A stretch of DNA of 64,000 bases from a bacterium (GTDB lineage Bacteria > Electryoneota > RPQS01). A program made the position numbers and the translations under genes. Positions 41,468 through 51,163 of this stretch are shown here, piece after piece (position 1 is the stretch's first letter; each line of letters begins with the position of its first letter). The stretch spans positions 558,001 through 622,000 of the forward strand of contig JADJCU010000001.1 of NCBI GenBank assembly GCA_016703065.1, written 5' to 3'. The notes below the pieces were generated by a model. It saw only the letters and a program-made list of their open reading frames with translations, searched no databases and was not told the origin of the DNA.

Positions 41468-44400
41468 TTACAGAATCACGACCTCGTTAGGACGCAGGAA
41501 GAAGAGCCGGAGTTCCGCGGGCGGCGCGCCGGAGAGCTGTTCGAACAGCACTGCGTAGTCCGAAAGCTGCTGCTTATGATCGCGTTCCGCGACCATGCGT
41601 GTTTGGTCGCGCGCCACGTCATCGGTCTTGAAGTCAACGACGATCCACTTTCCGTCGTGATTTTGAAAGAGCAGGTCAACGAAATAGGCCGCATTGTGCG
41701 CAATAATCGGAAGCTCGGTGAAAACGCGGCGAGCAGTCGGCAGTTCGGAAGTGAACAGGTGCGACGACGCGGCGGCGTTGACGAGTTGGCTGACGTCGGC
41801 GAGTTCGGAGTCTGTCAAGGCGAAGCGCTGTTCAGCGAAACGGAGCGCGGAATCCAAGGCCACCGTTTTTGCGACGCGCTCAAGCGCGGCGTGCACTGCG
41901 GTTCCCACTCGCTGCGCGTGCAAGCGCGGCCAGTCGACGGCGGCATGTGGTTCGTCGGGTTTGCGCGGAGTCGCCGCAAGTGATGCGAGGCGCACGTCGC
42001 GTCGTGCTTGCCAATTTCGCCACGGCACGAGCGCGGAGTCGGCAGCAGGCGCATCGAGGCCGGCCATTTGAGGACGATAGGGACGAAACTCGGAGTCGAT
42101 TGCATGCTCCGCCGTGACGAGTGCGGCATGGGTGCCTTCCACAGAGATGCGCTGATTGGCGTTGTCGTAGAATCGCGCCCGCAGAACTTCAGGGACATGT
42201 TTGGTCGGATCGACTTCCTTTTTGTACGCCCAGCCAAGCGGTATGATAAGACGATCGCGGGCACGAGTCATGCCAACGTATTGCAAGCGCTGCTCTTCTG
42301 ACTTGTGCAGACTATCCAAGCGTTCGAAACACGCCGCAGCGGAGGCGGTTCGCCATCCGTCTTTCTTATCGCCGAATGACGCAGCAAGTTGGTGAGGATC
42401 GCCATCGAGACTCTTGTGCAGGATCCACTCATTGTGCTGTGCCGATTTGTCCCGCATGCGAAAGAGATAGACGATCGGAAATTCGAGGCCCTTAGCTTTG
42501 TGTAAGGTCAGAAGCTGCACGGCCTGCCGATGCTTGTCGCGCGCCTCCAACTCGGTGTTCTGTGCGAGTTTCGTCATTTCGAACAGCCGCGCGACGATAG
42601 CCCGCAAGCCGATCACTCCGCACGCTTCGAGCCTGCTAATCAGGGAGCCAAGTGTCGCGAGGTTCTGAACGCGCTGCGGGCCTTCGGATTTCAAACCGAA
42701 GTGAATCTCGAACGGACACTCGTTCATGATTTGCTCGAACAGTTCGGCAGTTGATGATCGCACGCTTTGCGTGTGCCAGCGTTTCAACTGCGCAAGCTCG
42801 GCTCCGACGGGCGTGTCCGGCGACTGCATGTCCGTGTAGACAAAGGATTGACCGGAGTACTTGTGGCGGAAAAGCTCATCATCGGATATTGCAAACCACG
42901 GTGAGCGCAATACGCCGATCGTGGCAACAGTATTCTGCGGATTGGCCAACGCGGAGAGCAAGGTCAGCGCGGATTCAATTTCGACGCGGCCGACGTAGCT
43001 TTCGGTCAGAAAGCTGATGAAGGGAATGTCCCGTGCCGTGAGGGCGTCCTGCAGTTTCGACAGATGCGTGCTCTCGCGCATGAGGATTGCGGCCTCCGAC
43101 CAACTCTGCAGCTCCTTGCGCGTGCGCAAAGCGAGCAGGTGATCGGCAATGGCCGCAGCCTCGGCGCGAGTCGCGGTTCTGGCGGAGTGCGCGGCAATCT
43201 GATAATCGAGCGGCGGCGTGAGCAGTTCAAGCGCAGGAAACGACGACGCATCCACGCGCGTCGGTTCCAGCGCCTGATAGCAAAGTGTGCCGCCAACAGG
43301 ACGTGTCATGGCCTGCGCGAAGACAGCGTTGACTTCGGCGAGGATCACCGGCCGGCTTCGGAAGTTGCGAGTGATGTTGAGGATTAGTCCGGTGTCTGCA
43401 ATGCGTTCGGCAACGCGATCATAGATGCGAACGTCGGCGCCGCGAAAGCCGTAGATAGACTGCTTGGGATCGCCTACAATGAAGAGTTTGCCCGGTTTGA
43501 GTTTCAGCGTTTGCCAGTCGTCACCGAAATCCGTCATCTCTTCAGCGAGAAAGAAGAGTATCTCGACTTGCATCGGGTCGGTGTCCTGAAACTCATCAAT
43601 GTGCAGATACTCAAAACGGCGCTTGAAGTAGCTACGCGCGATCCGCGATTCCTTTAGCATGTCGCGACAGAGACTCAGCAGGTCGTCGAAGCCAACTTGT
43701 CCCGTTTCCGGGATCGTTTCTCTAAATTCTCGCACTGCCTCAGATATCCAGTTCACGATGTCCTGAACGACGAGTGTGACGAGCGCTTCGCGAGCGTCAG
43801 TTAGGGCATCGCGACACGCGCCGACGGCTTGCTTCACAAGCTCAAAGGCCGCTTTGCCGCCCCAGTTGTTCTGTGAACCGTACGATGTTTTGGGAACGGC
43901 ATTCAGCCAACGCACACCGGCTACGGTGACGAGTGAAGTCGGCTGCTGCTGCGACCACTGCAAGAGCGAGCGAAGCCCAACATAGTAGCGATCCGTCTCG
44001 TCGGCACAGGTCGCCGCAGCCATACGGAGGGCGGAGAAATGCGACCGCAATCCGGCGAGGATTTCATCGAGCGATGGAGCGCGTTCGTCGTGAACGGTGA
44101 CGCGGCTTATGTCTGTCGAAATCGTGTTAAGCTTCGCGAAGAGCGTCGCCACGCTGCGCTTGTCGTCGGTGCTTCGCAACCTCATGCCAAGCTCTTCGGC
44201 AACTGACAACGCAGCGGGAATGTCGGTGTTTAGTTTCTGTTTTAGCCAACGGGAGAGGAACTCGTCGCGGGCGACATCTTGCTGGAGTGCATCCTGCGCA
44301 GCGAAACCCGGCGGGAGCTTGGCTTCGACGGGAAGCGCGCGCAAAAGCTCGGAGGCGAGACCGTGAATCGTGTTGATTAACATGCGATCCAGATCGCGGA

Positions 44401-44647
44401 GCGCCTGCTCGGCGAGCGGAGAGTGGCTGCGTTGTTGGAGCGCCTTGCGAAGGCGCTCTTTCATTTCTCCGGCGGCTTTGACCGTGAAGGTTACCGCCGC
44501 AATCTTCTCGGCCTTCACGCCAGCATCGATCAATGAACAGATGCGTTCAATCAGCAACGTGGTCTTGCCGGTGCCGGCGCCTGCCTCGACTAACAGTGTG
44601 GTATTGTGATTGGTGATCGCGGTATCGCGCGCGAGCTGGTCACTCAT
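41468..44647 (-). CDS. addA: AddA-like helicase/nuclease (UvrD family)
   Basis: A 1059-residue protein from ATG 44645-44647, which has GGAGG upstream. Walker A is EAGAGTGKT (about 21-29). Later motifs include LHIDEFQDTDPMQVEIL (DExx box), FIVGDPKQSIYGFRGADV, ILNITRNFRSRPVI, LLTLHKAKGLEFPIVYLF and LQYVGMTRARDRLIIP. The end holds a PD-(D/E)XK nuclease: AYFVDLLFQNHDGKWIVVDFKT then DHKQQLSDYAVL. With the AddB-like protein it forms the double-strand end-processing complex that loads RecA. It overlaps addB by eight bases. Confidence 0.94.
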   Translation of the reverse strand: MSDQLARDTAITNHNTTLLVEAGAGTGKTTLLIERICSLIDAGVKAEKIAAVTFTVKAAGEMKERLRKALQQRSHSPLAEQALRDLDRMLINTIHGLASELLRALPVEAKLPPGFAAQDALQQDVARDEFLSRWLKQKLNTDIPAALSVAEELGMRLRSTDDKRSVATLFAKLNTISTDISRVTVHDERAPSLDEILAGLRSHFSALRMAAATCADETDRYYVGLRSLLQWSQQQPTSLVTVAGVRWLNAVPKTSYGSQNNWGGKAAFELVKQAVGACRDALTDAREALVTLVVQDIVNWISEAVREFRETIPETGQVGFDDLLSLCRDMLKESRIARSYFKRRFEYLHIDEFQDTDPMQVEILFFLAEEMTDFGDDWQTLKLKPGKLFIVGDPKQSIYGFRGADVRIYDRVAERIADTGLILNITRNFRSRPVILAEVNAVFAQAMTRPVGGTLCYQALEPTRVDASSFPALELLTPPLDYQIAAHSARTATRAEAAAIADHLLALRTRKELQSWSEAAILMRESTHLSKLQDALTARDIPFISFLTESYVGRVEIESALTLLSALANPQNTVATIGVLRSPWFAISDDELFRHKYSGQSFVYTDMQSPDTPVGAELAQLKRWHTQSVRSSTAELFEQIMNECPFEIHFGLKSEGPQRVQNLATLGSLISRLEACGVIGLRAIVARLFEMTKLAQNTELEARDKHRQAVQLLTLHKAKGLEFPIVYLFRMRDKSAQHNEWILHKSLDGDPHQLAASFGDKKDGWRTASAAACFERLDSLHKSEEQRLQYVGMTRARDRLIIPLGWAYKKEVDPTKHVPEVLRARFYDNANQRISVEGTHAALVTAEHAIDSEFRPYRPQMAGLDAPAADSALVPWRNWQARRDVRLASLAATPRKPDEPHAAVDWPRLHAQRVGTAVHAALERVAKTVALDSALRFAEQRFALTDSELADVSQLVNAAASSHLFTSELPTARRVFTELPIIAHNAAYFVDLLFQNHDGKWIVVDFKTDDVARDQTRMVAERDHKQQLSDYAVLFEQLSGAPPAELRLFFLRPNEVVIL

Positions 44648-47600
44648 CGGAGCCTCCAGAGTCATCCGACGTTTCGTTGGCGCGGAGTGTGCGAAGGCCG
44701 GAGATCGCTGTTGCGGTTAACGGCTTCTCGCTGTGACGAGCCGCACCGCACGCGAGCTTTGCTTGACAGTACTTGCATGCGGCCGGGTCATCGTCATCGG
44801 GATCAGGAACGAAGATTCCACGCCTGAGATCTGCCGTGAGATCAAAGGCGGCCTGAATTGCCGCTTCGTTTCCGATTGCGATCTGCTGCGCGATGACGCT
44901 GGTGTTATGCAGGTGAAGATATTCACTCTGAATGGAGGCGCCGGGCATGCGCTGCGCGGCGAACGCGTGGTAAAGCGCGATTTGCAGACGGCGCATGCCG
45001 CTGCGAGATTTATCTTTCGTAACCTTGCTGCTCTTGTAATCCGTAATGCGAATCTTCGAATGTGCACTATCTTCGTCCCAACGGTCTATGCGGCCTCTTA
45101 AGCGGAGAAGTTCGTCTTCTGACGTTAACTCGAGGGGCTCCGGGAAGTCACCGTTTCCCCGGCCGAAGTCCGCTTCGACGCGCCGTGTGTACCATGCGCC
45201 GGACGGCTTGATCTGCTCGTCATAGTATGTGCGCAGAACATCGCGAAGGCTCTCGCGCAAGCGATCAGCAGTGTAGCGCGTGCCGACATTGTGCTGAGCG
45301 ACAAACTTGCGGAACTCGCGGTCGGTGATCTCGACCAGCCGCTCCCATGTATAGTGAGTGGCGGCAATGGGGTCGTCGGGCCGTCCTTCGTGATACTTCT
45401 GAAGGATGTTATGCAGAAGCGTACCGCGTTCATGGCCGGGGATGGGGTCCAGTTCCGTGACGCTTTGAGGCGCGTAGGCTTCAAGCTCGCGGAGGACGGC
45501 GTAGCGAAATGGACATTTCCAGTACTCTTCAAGCGACGTCGCAGACAGAGTGGAGTGCGGGCCGTAGCGTTCCGCCACAGCGGCGCGCACGTCTGGAGCC
45601 ATAAGAACGCCGTCGTAGGCACCAAAAGTCGACGCAGCAAAGCGGGCGCGTTCCATTTCGACCGCACGCATGAATTGCGGATTGGCACGCAACGGCGGAG
45701 GCAGCGATGAACGCTGGGTTTGTGCGAGAAAGAGCGAGATGCGATAGAATTCTGAGTCGTTGATTGCGTTGTCGAGCCGACCGGAAAGCGGATGCGCGGG
45801 AATGCTCCGGCAGTCGGGATGCGAGGAACAGAATTGCTCGATATCCCCTGTAAGCCCGTCGAACCTGCAATGGCGAGCGAGCAGGGAGATGAAGTAGGGC
45901 GATACCAGCAGCGGGCGACCACTCTGATCTGAACGAGACGCGTAGAACGTGATGCTGTGGGTCGCGCTGGATTGTGCGATGGCAAGCCAGAAGTCTTCAC
46001 GCATTTGCCACTCGCTGCGCAGAGGAAGCGCCGATTTAAGTGTGTGATTGAGCGCGCGGCGATCATCATCCAAGAGGAGCGGGTCCTGCGAATCGGTGTG
46101 GGGAAGCGTTCCTTCATTGTAGCCGGGCAAGAGCGCTGTCGCCACGGTCAGGCCGTAGCACTGTTCCCGCGCGGCAAGCAGCGGCTGGGTCTTTCCAAAT
46201 GTGCCCGAACGCGATCCGGGAGTAGCGAGAGTTGTATAGAGGAAATCACGTAAGGCTGCGCGGGTAAGCGTTACCTTGGCCACGTCGAGCGTCGAAGCCT
46301 GATCAAGTTGGACGAGAATGTCCGCGAATTCGCGATCAATCGTGACGGTTTGGGAGTAGTAATCCCACAACGCGCGCACGGCAGCACTCCACGTGCGGGC
46401 GGAGGCCACGCTATTCAGCGCCGCGCTGAGCGCATCGAAGAACTCTTTCAGCCCTTGGGCAAGCACGAGGCGGCGGCGCAAGGTGGCAAGAGCGTCATCT
46501 TCTTCATCATCGTCGATGCGCTCCGAGGTTTGTTCGATGCGATACTCGAATTGACTGATCAGGCGCGCGATGTTATGCCGCCACGATGATTCACCGGAAA
46601 TGACGCGGGCCTCTTCCGCCATGCGCTGCCATTCACCGGATTGCCCGGAGGCGACACCGCTGAACGGCGCGGCGGAGAGATAGCGCACAACGCGGTCGAT
46701 TTCGAAATCTGACACGAGCAGGTCGGCAAGCGCCAAGAGTCCGCGACCGGCGATGGTTTCGGCGAGGGTTTGCGCTTGATAGACAAACGGAGTGAGTCCC
46801 GCAGTGCTGCAGCGGCTCTCCAATAGGGACGCAAATTGCCGGGCAGACGGCGGAAGGATTACCGCGAAGTCGTCGGGCCCTTCCGTGGGCGGATAGAGAA
46901 TGTCGCGGACGACTTCGGAGGCAAGACGAGGATCGTTCGGAGCAAGTACGAAATGGACTTGGGGTTCACGCGCGGAGACCGGGAGCGTTTCGTGCTGGAA
47001 ACCGTGATTAACAAACCAGTTTTTCAACGGTGCGGTAAACGCGAACTCCGGCATTGCCTCGATGTAGGGCAGGAACGCGGTTGTCGTTGACGCGCGCTGG
47101 AAGCAGGCCGTGAGTAGAGTACGGATGCGCGGAGGCAGATCGTAGAGGCCGTACAACACAAGCGGAGGCAACGCGGGCGATGCGTGATGCAGCGAGGCGA
47201 GTGCGAGCTCCTGCATCCGGTTGGAGTCGTACAGGCGCAATTCGGTAAGTCGCGCGTCGATGGCCACGAGCAGACGCGCGAGGTCGCGCAGCTTTGCTCC
47301 GCGCTCGCTATCGCGGAGCTCGATGTGCATGAGCTTTGCCGGAGCAACCTGGTGCGAGAGCAGGTCGTCGCGGGTGCGGAGCAGTGCGCGGCGAAAACCC
47401 GGCGAGGCAGCGACCGGCCCCAGATATTCCAAAGAAGGACGCAGATTGTCTACGATCTGCTGCACCAGCGGATCGATGGCCGCTTCGCCCAGCAACTGCC
47501 AGCCGTCGCGCAAGAGTAGCGGTTCGGCGAGCAAATGCGTCAGGTCATTCATGGTCAGGAAGCGAATGTTTGCCGCCTGACCGAGTTCACGAGCAAGCAC

Positions 47601-47789
47601 GCGGCGCAGGTGGAGACGCGTGAGTTGATTGGGCACGAGGCACCAAACTTCAACAAACGGATCAGCTTTCTGAAGTTCACGCACGAGCGCCGGGCAGCGA
47701 CACTCGAAGTCACGAAAATACCCGGTCAGGAGTTGCAGAGTGCCGTTTACGTTATGCGACACGGTTAGTGAAGGGCTGATTCCCGACAC
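44640..47789 (-). CDS. addB: AddB-like nuclease subunit
   Basis: A 1049-residue protein from GTG 47787-47789. The N-terminal region corresponds to AddB's helicase-like part but lacks a Walker A motif (SPSLTVSHNVNGTLQLLTG at the start). The C-terminal nuclease shows KCPFRYAVLRELEAY, RGTLLHNILQKYHEG, LRLRGRIDRWD, RITDYKSSKV and an iron-sulfur cluster motif CKYCQAKLACG that pairs with the Cys of KCPFRY. It is the first gene of addBA and is divergent from motA. The loss of Walker A is also known in some AddB-like proteins, which then act as scaffold and nuclease. Confidence 0.9.
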   Translation of the reverse strand: MSGISPSLTVSHNVNGTLQLLTGYFRDFECRCPALVRELQKADPFVEVWCLVPNQLTRLHLRRVLARELGQAANIRFLTMNDLTHLLAEPLLLRDGWQLLGEAAIDPLVQQIVDNLRPSLEYLGPVAASPGFRRALLRTRDDLLSHQVAPAKLMHIELRDSERGAKLRDLARLLVAIDARLTELRLYDSNRMQELALASLHHASPALPPLVLYGLYDLPPRIRTLLTACFQRASTTTAFLPYIEAMPEFAFTAPLKNWFVNHGFQHETLPVSAREPQVHFVLAPNDPRLASEVVRDILYPPTEGPDDFAVILPPSARQFASLLESRCSTAGLTPFVYQAQTLAETIAGRGLLALADLLVSDFEIDRVVRYLSAAPFSGVASGQSGEWQRMAEEARVISGESSWRHNIARLISQFEYRIEQTSERIDDDEEDDALATLRRRLVLAQGLKEFFDALSAALNSVASARTWSAAVRALWDYYSQTVTIDREFADILVQLDQASTLDVAKVTLTRAALRDFLYTTLATPGSRSGTFGKTQPLLAAREQCYGLTVATALLPGYNEGTLPHTDSQDPLLLDDDRRALNHTLKSALPLRSEWQMREDFWLAIAQSSATHSITFYASRSDQSGRPLLVSPYFISLLARHCRFDGLTGDIEQFCSSHPDCRSIPAHPLSGRLDNAINDSEFYRISLFLAQTQRSSLPPPLRANPQFMRAVEMERARFAASTFGAYDGVLMAPDVRAAVAERYGPHSTLSATSLEEYWKCPFRYAVLRELEAYAPQSVTELDPIPGHERGTLLHNILQKYHEGRPDDPIAATHYTWERLVEITDREFRKFVAQHNVGTRYTADRLRESLRDVLRTYYDEQIKPSGAWYTRRVEADFGRGNGDFPEPLELTSEDELLRLRGRIDRWDEDSAHSKIRITDYKSSKVTKDKSRSGMRRLQIALYHAFAAQRMPGASIQSEYLHLHNTSVIAQQIAIGNEAAIQAAFDLTADLRRGIFVPDPDDDDPAACKYCQAKLACGAARHSEKPLTATAISGLRTLRANETSDDSGGSDE

Positions 47790-47880
47790 ACGATCCGCGA
47801 AGGGGCACGCCCCTTGCGAAGTTACGGCTGGGTAAGTTATTCATTAACGACGGCAAGGTAAAGCCTGACTTGAAGACGCT

Positions 47881-48744
47881 ATGGCAATCGTAGGAATTAT
47901 AGTCGTCATTGGCGGTGTTCTCGGCGGTTTCTTGATGGCCGGTGGTACTCTCGGCGTGCTGTTTCAGCCGTCTGAGTTTATCGTAATCGGCTGTGCGGCG
48001 ATCGGCGGACTGCTCATTTCTGTCCCTATCGTGACGCTCAAGAAGCTCATCGCTGACATTATAGGCATTATCAAGGGCGAAGCTGGGCCGTCGAAAGATA
48101 CCTACGTCCAGACGCTGTTGTTACTCAACGAGCTGTTTCAGATGGCCCGCAAAGACGGAATCATCGCGCTGGAATCACATGTAAATGACCCGCACCAGAG
48201 CAAGATCTTTGAGAAATACCCGAAGATCGTGCACGACCACGGCGCCCTCGCGTACATCTGTGATACGATCAAGCTTTTTCTGGCAGGCTCGGTGCCGCCG
48301 CATGAGATTGAAATGCTGATGGACGCGGAAATTGATTCGCACCACGAGGAAGCGGGCATCACAGCGACGATCATCACGAAGATTGCGGACGCGCTGCCGG
48401 GCCTGGGGATCGTGGCCGCCGTGCTCGGTATTATTATCACGATGGGTCACATCGACGGCGATCCGGCGGAAGTCGGCGGCCACGTGGCCGCAGCACTCGT
48501 GGGAACGTTTCTCGGCGTGTTGATGGCCTACGGTTTCTTTTCGCCGATGGCCGCGAATCTGGAAGCACGCAATCGCAATAACGCTCGACTGCTGCACGTT
48601 ATTAAGGCAGGAATCAGCGCATTCGCCAAGGGCATGGCGCCGTCGGTATCCATCGAATTCGCACGGCGCTCAATTTTTCATGCGGATCGCCCGAGTTTTG
48701 AAGAGACAGAGAAGATGCTGAAGGACGCCAAGAACAAGGGTTAA
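47881..48744 (+). CDS. motA: Flagellar motor stator protein MotA
   Basis: A 287-residue protein with four membrane segments: VGIIVVIGGVLGGFLMAGG, FIVIGCAAIGGLLISV, ALPGLGIVAAVLGIIITMGH and VAAALVGTFLGVLMAYGFFSP. The cytoplasmic loop is large. Conserved prolines in LPGLG and FFSP fit MotA. Together with MotB it conducts ions to turn the flagellum. It starts a five-gene operon on the plus strand; no flagellar structural gene is in the window. Confidence 0.95.
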   Translation: MAIVGIIVVIGGVLGGFLMAGGTLGVLFQPSEFIVIGCAAIGGLLISVPIVTLKKLIADIIGIIKGEAGPSKDTYVQTLLLLNELFQMARKDGIIALESHVNDPHQSKIFEKYPKIVHDHGALAYICDTIKLFLAGSVPPHEIEMLMDAEIDSHHEEAGITATIITKIADALPGLGIVAAVLGIIITMGHIDGDPAEVGGHVAAALVGTFLGVLMAYGFFSPMAANLEARNRNNARLLHVIKAGISAFAKGMAPSVSIEFARRSIFHADRPSFEETEKMLKDAKNKG

Positions 48745-48762
48745 TCCAGCACAGCTCCGGCG

Positions 48763-49674
48763 ATGTCTGAATACAACGATCCACCAATCATACGAATTGT
48801 CAAGAAGGGACACGCACACGGGCACCATGGCGGCGCGTGGAAGGTGGCCTTCGCCGATTTCGTAACAGCCATGATGGCGCTGTTCATCGTGCTGTGGATC
48901 CTTGGACAATCCGAGGACGTTAAGCGCGGCATCGGCGGATATTTCCGAGACCCGACGGGCAAGGCGCTGCTCGGCGCGGGACCCGCTTCGGCAATCAGCA
49001 ATGTGCAGGGCAAGTCGATTATCAAACTGCCGAGCGTCACGCAGCGCTATGCGATGCCCGATCCGCAGCTTGAGAACGAAGCCGAAAAACTCGGCGAGTT
49101 CATCGAAGAGAGCGAGGCACTGCGAGCGCTCAAAGATCAGATCACGATTGAAGTGACACACGAAGGGCTGCGCGTCGAGATCAATGATGGAGCGCAAGAG
49201 GCGCTGTTCGAATCGGGGAGCGCGGCGCTTTCGACAAAGTTGATCGAAGCACTCCGGGCGCTGGCCGACCAGTACAAGACCATTCCGAATAAGCTGATTC
49301 TTGAAGGCCACACCGACGCGACGCAATATGCATCGGGCAGCGGGATGACGAATTGGGAGCTGTCGACGCAGCGCGCGAATGAGGCGCGACGGGTGATGGA
49401 GCAGGCCGGATTGCCAGCGGATCAGGTACTTATGGTACGAGGATTCGCCGACCGCAGGCCGCGATTTGATGATCCGATGGACTCGCGCAATCGGCGGATT
49501 TCCCTGCTCCTGGTATCGAATCAGGGGATGGACATCGCGCTGGGCAAGCTCAGCTTCTCCGGATTTGAAGATACGGAAACTGAGGCTGACCGGCAAGGGG
49601 AAATTGTTCCGGGGCGCAAGCCGTCCTTGGGCCGCGTGTCACTCTATGGGACGGGGAAGGAGGACGCACAGTGA
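48763..49674 (+). CDS. motB: Flagellar motor stator protein MotB
   Basis: A 303-residue protein. One membrane helix with the ion-binding Asp is seen in WKVAFADFVTAMMALFIVLW. The plug region and linker follow, then an OmpA-like peptidoglycan-binding domain: LFESGSAALS, LILEGHTDATQY, NWELSTQRANEARRVM and VRGFADRRP with NRRISLLL. A long C-terminal tail is polar. The His-rich start (GHAHGHHGG) is typical of many MotB. It overlaps the next gene by GTGA. Confidence 0.95.
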   Translation: MSEYNDPPIIRIVKKGHAHGHHGGAWKVAFADFVTAMMALFIVLWILGQSEDVKRGIGGYFRDPTGKALLGAGPASAISNVQGKSIIKLPSVTQRYAMPDPQLENEAEKLGEFIEESEALRALKDQITIEVTHEGLRVEINDGAQEALFESGSAALSTKLIEALRALADQYKTIPNKLILEGHTDATQYASGSGMTNWELSTQRANEARRVMEQAGLPADQVLMVRGFADRRPRFDDPMDSRNRRISLLLVSNQGMDIALGKLSFSGFEDTETEADRQGEIVPGRKPSLGRVSLYGTGKEDAQ

Positions 49675-50813
49675 GTTCGAACTACTACCCGCGCGCGGTG
49701 TATATTCTCGGTCCGGAAGAGAAGCGGCCACCTGAAGTCGTAGCGAAGGCTGCGGACGTTCGGAGTATTCGTCGCGGCCATGATGCGGACTTGTCCATTA
49801 AACAGTTTGATCCTTCCGTCGTGGTCATTGGCGCACCGCTTGACCATGAAGGCGAAGTTGCGCTTGATCGTGTAGCTCCTTTGGTGCTGCCTAATATTGG
49901 CTACGGCACCGGACCGCATGACCGACTGATGTGCGATGTAAGTGTTTCGATTTCGATGCTCGACCTTCGTTCGGTGCTGCAGATCCTGTCGAGCCCGGCA
50001 GCGATGAGCGCGAGTCCGGGACTTTCGCCAAATGGGTTGGGCACATGGCTTAAGCACTCGGCGGACGACTTTGCGCAGATTATGGAGCATCTGCTCTCAT
50101 TGCGGATGCCGGACTACCGAGGGCGCGCGGAGCGCGTGGTGCAGGCCTGTTTGTGGATCGCGTCGCATCTGGGCATGGCGGGTGATGAGCTGACCACACT
50201 ATCGCTGGCCGCAAGAATGCGCGAGATTGGCAAGCTGGGTTTGCCGGATAAAATTCTGTTTACGCCAAGACAAGAGCGCACGCCGGAAGAGCAGTCGATG
50301 TACGACCGCTATCCGATGCTCGGCGCGAAAGTGCTGCGGCAGTTCACGCTGTTCTCAGGAGCTGCCAAAGTGGTCGAGCATCAGTTGGAGAATTTCGACG
50401 GTTCGGGAGTGTTGGGGCTGGCGGCACATCAGATTCCGCTTGGTTCACGCATTCTGCGAGTGTCAAGCGCATTTGAGATGATTGCAAACGATTCGAGCGT
50501 GCGCGGCCGCGAGGAGGTGCTCAGGATTCTTGGCAGATGGCGCGGGTCGTGGTATGACCCAATGATCGTCGGACTCGTTGAGAACTACTCGGCGCTGGAG
50601 GCTGTGCCGCTCAGTTCGGGTGAAGCGACGCTGCGTGTGCGGCTCTCGGATTTGCATGAAGGAATGATCCTCGCGGAAGACATCTGGGGTCGAACAGGCG
50701 TCAAAATCATCGGCGCGGGGACGAAGTTAAACGAGCATATTCTGCGGATTTTGATGACGCTGCCGCTCAATATGGCTATTGAATCTGTAGAGATTCAGCG
50801 GGACAGCCTATGA
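49671..50813 (+). CDS. Degenerate HD-GYP protein 1 (motAB operon)
   Basis: A 380-residue protein. Residues 1-95 are receiver-like without a clear phospho-Asp. The middle is an HD-GYP fold in which the metal ligands are largely lost: MREIGKLGLPDKIL replaces HDIGKIGIPD, YDRYPMLGAKVL replaces KxHP, and EHQLENFDGSGVLG replaces HHExxDGxGYP. The C-terminal 60 residues (LSDLHEGMILAEDIWGRTG) resemble the small domain found with HD-GYP proteins. Hydrolysis of c-di-GMP is therefore unlikely; binding or scaffolding is possible. The GTG start overlaps the motB stop and has GGAGG upstream. Confidence 0.82.
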   Translation: MSSNYYPRAVYILGPEEKRPPEVVAKAADVRSIRRGHDADLSIKQFDPSVVVIGAPLDHEGEVALDRVAPLVLPNIGYGTGPHDRLMCDVSVSISMLDLRSVLQILSSPAAMSASPGLSPNGLGTWLKHSADDFAQIMEHLLSLRMPDYRGRAERVVQACLWIASHLGMAGDELTTLSLAARMREIGKLGLPDKILFTPRQERTPEEQSMYDRYPMLGAKVLRQFTLFSGAAKVVEHQLENFDGSGVLGLAAHQIPLGSRILRVSSAFEMIANDSSVRGREEVLRILGRWRGSWYDPMIVGLVENYSALEAVPLSSGEATLRVRLSDLHEGMILAEDIWGRTGVKIIGAGTKLNEHILRILMTLPLNMAIESVEIQRDSL

Positions 50814-51154
50814 GCAGTTTTGAGCTGTGGTGGATCATTGCGATCTTCCCATTTTACAGCTTGATTGCAGCGCTTTTTCAGTCCTGGCACGCGCTGCTCC
50901 ATGCAGGAAGCGATGATGAGCGGAAGGCAATCATTGATCGGGCGGCGATTCGCGCGCTGTTTAACATGATCATTGTCGGCGGAGTTGTAGCTGCGCCGTG
51001 GCCATATAAGGCGGCATTCTTTGTACCGACGATAGTGTCGGGAATTGGTTGGATGAGTGAGTTGGTAAGATCGCGGAGACACCGCGAGGACATTGAATAC
51101 GGGGCAGGCGCAGCGACCGGCCGCCGCAGGACTTTAAGAGTAGGGCGAAGATAA
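50810..51154 (+). CDS. Small membrane protein between HD-GYP paralogues
   Basis: A 114-residue protein overlapping the previous stop by ATGA. An N-terminal helix (LWWIIAIFPFYSLIAALFQSW) is followed by a charged loop (SDDERKAIIDRAAI), a second hydrophobic segment (ALFNMIIVGGVVAAPW) and a third (FFVPTIVSGIGWMSEL), then a basic tail. I do not recognise a family. Its position suggests it anchors or regulates the neighbouring motor-associated proteins. Confidence 0.7.
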   Translation: MSSFELWWIIAIFPFYSLIAALFQSWHALLHAGSDDERKAIIDRAAIRALFNMIIVGGVVAAPWPYKAAFFVPTIVSGIGWMSELVRSRRHREDIEYGAGAATGRRRTLRVGRR

Positions 51155-51163
51155 GGGACACGA

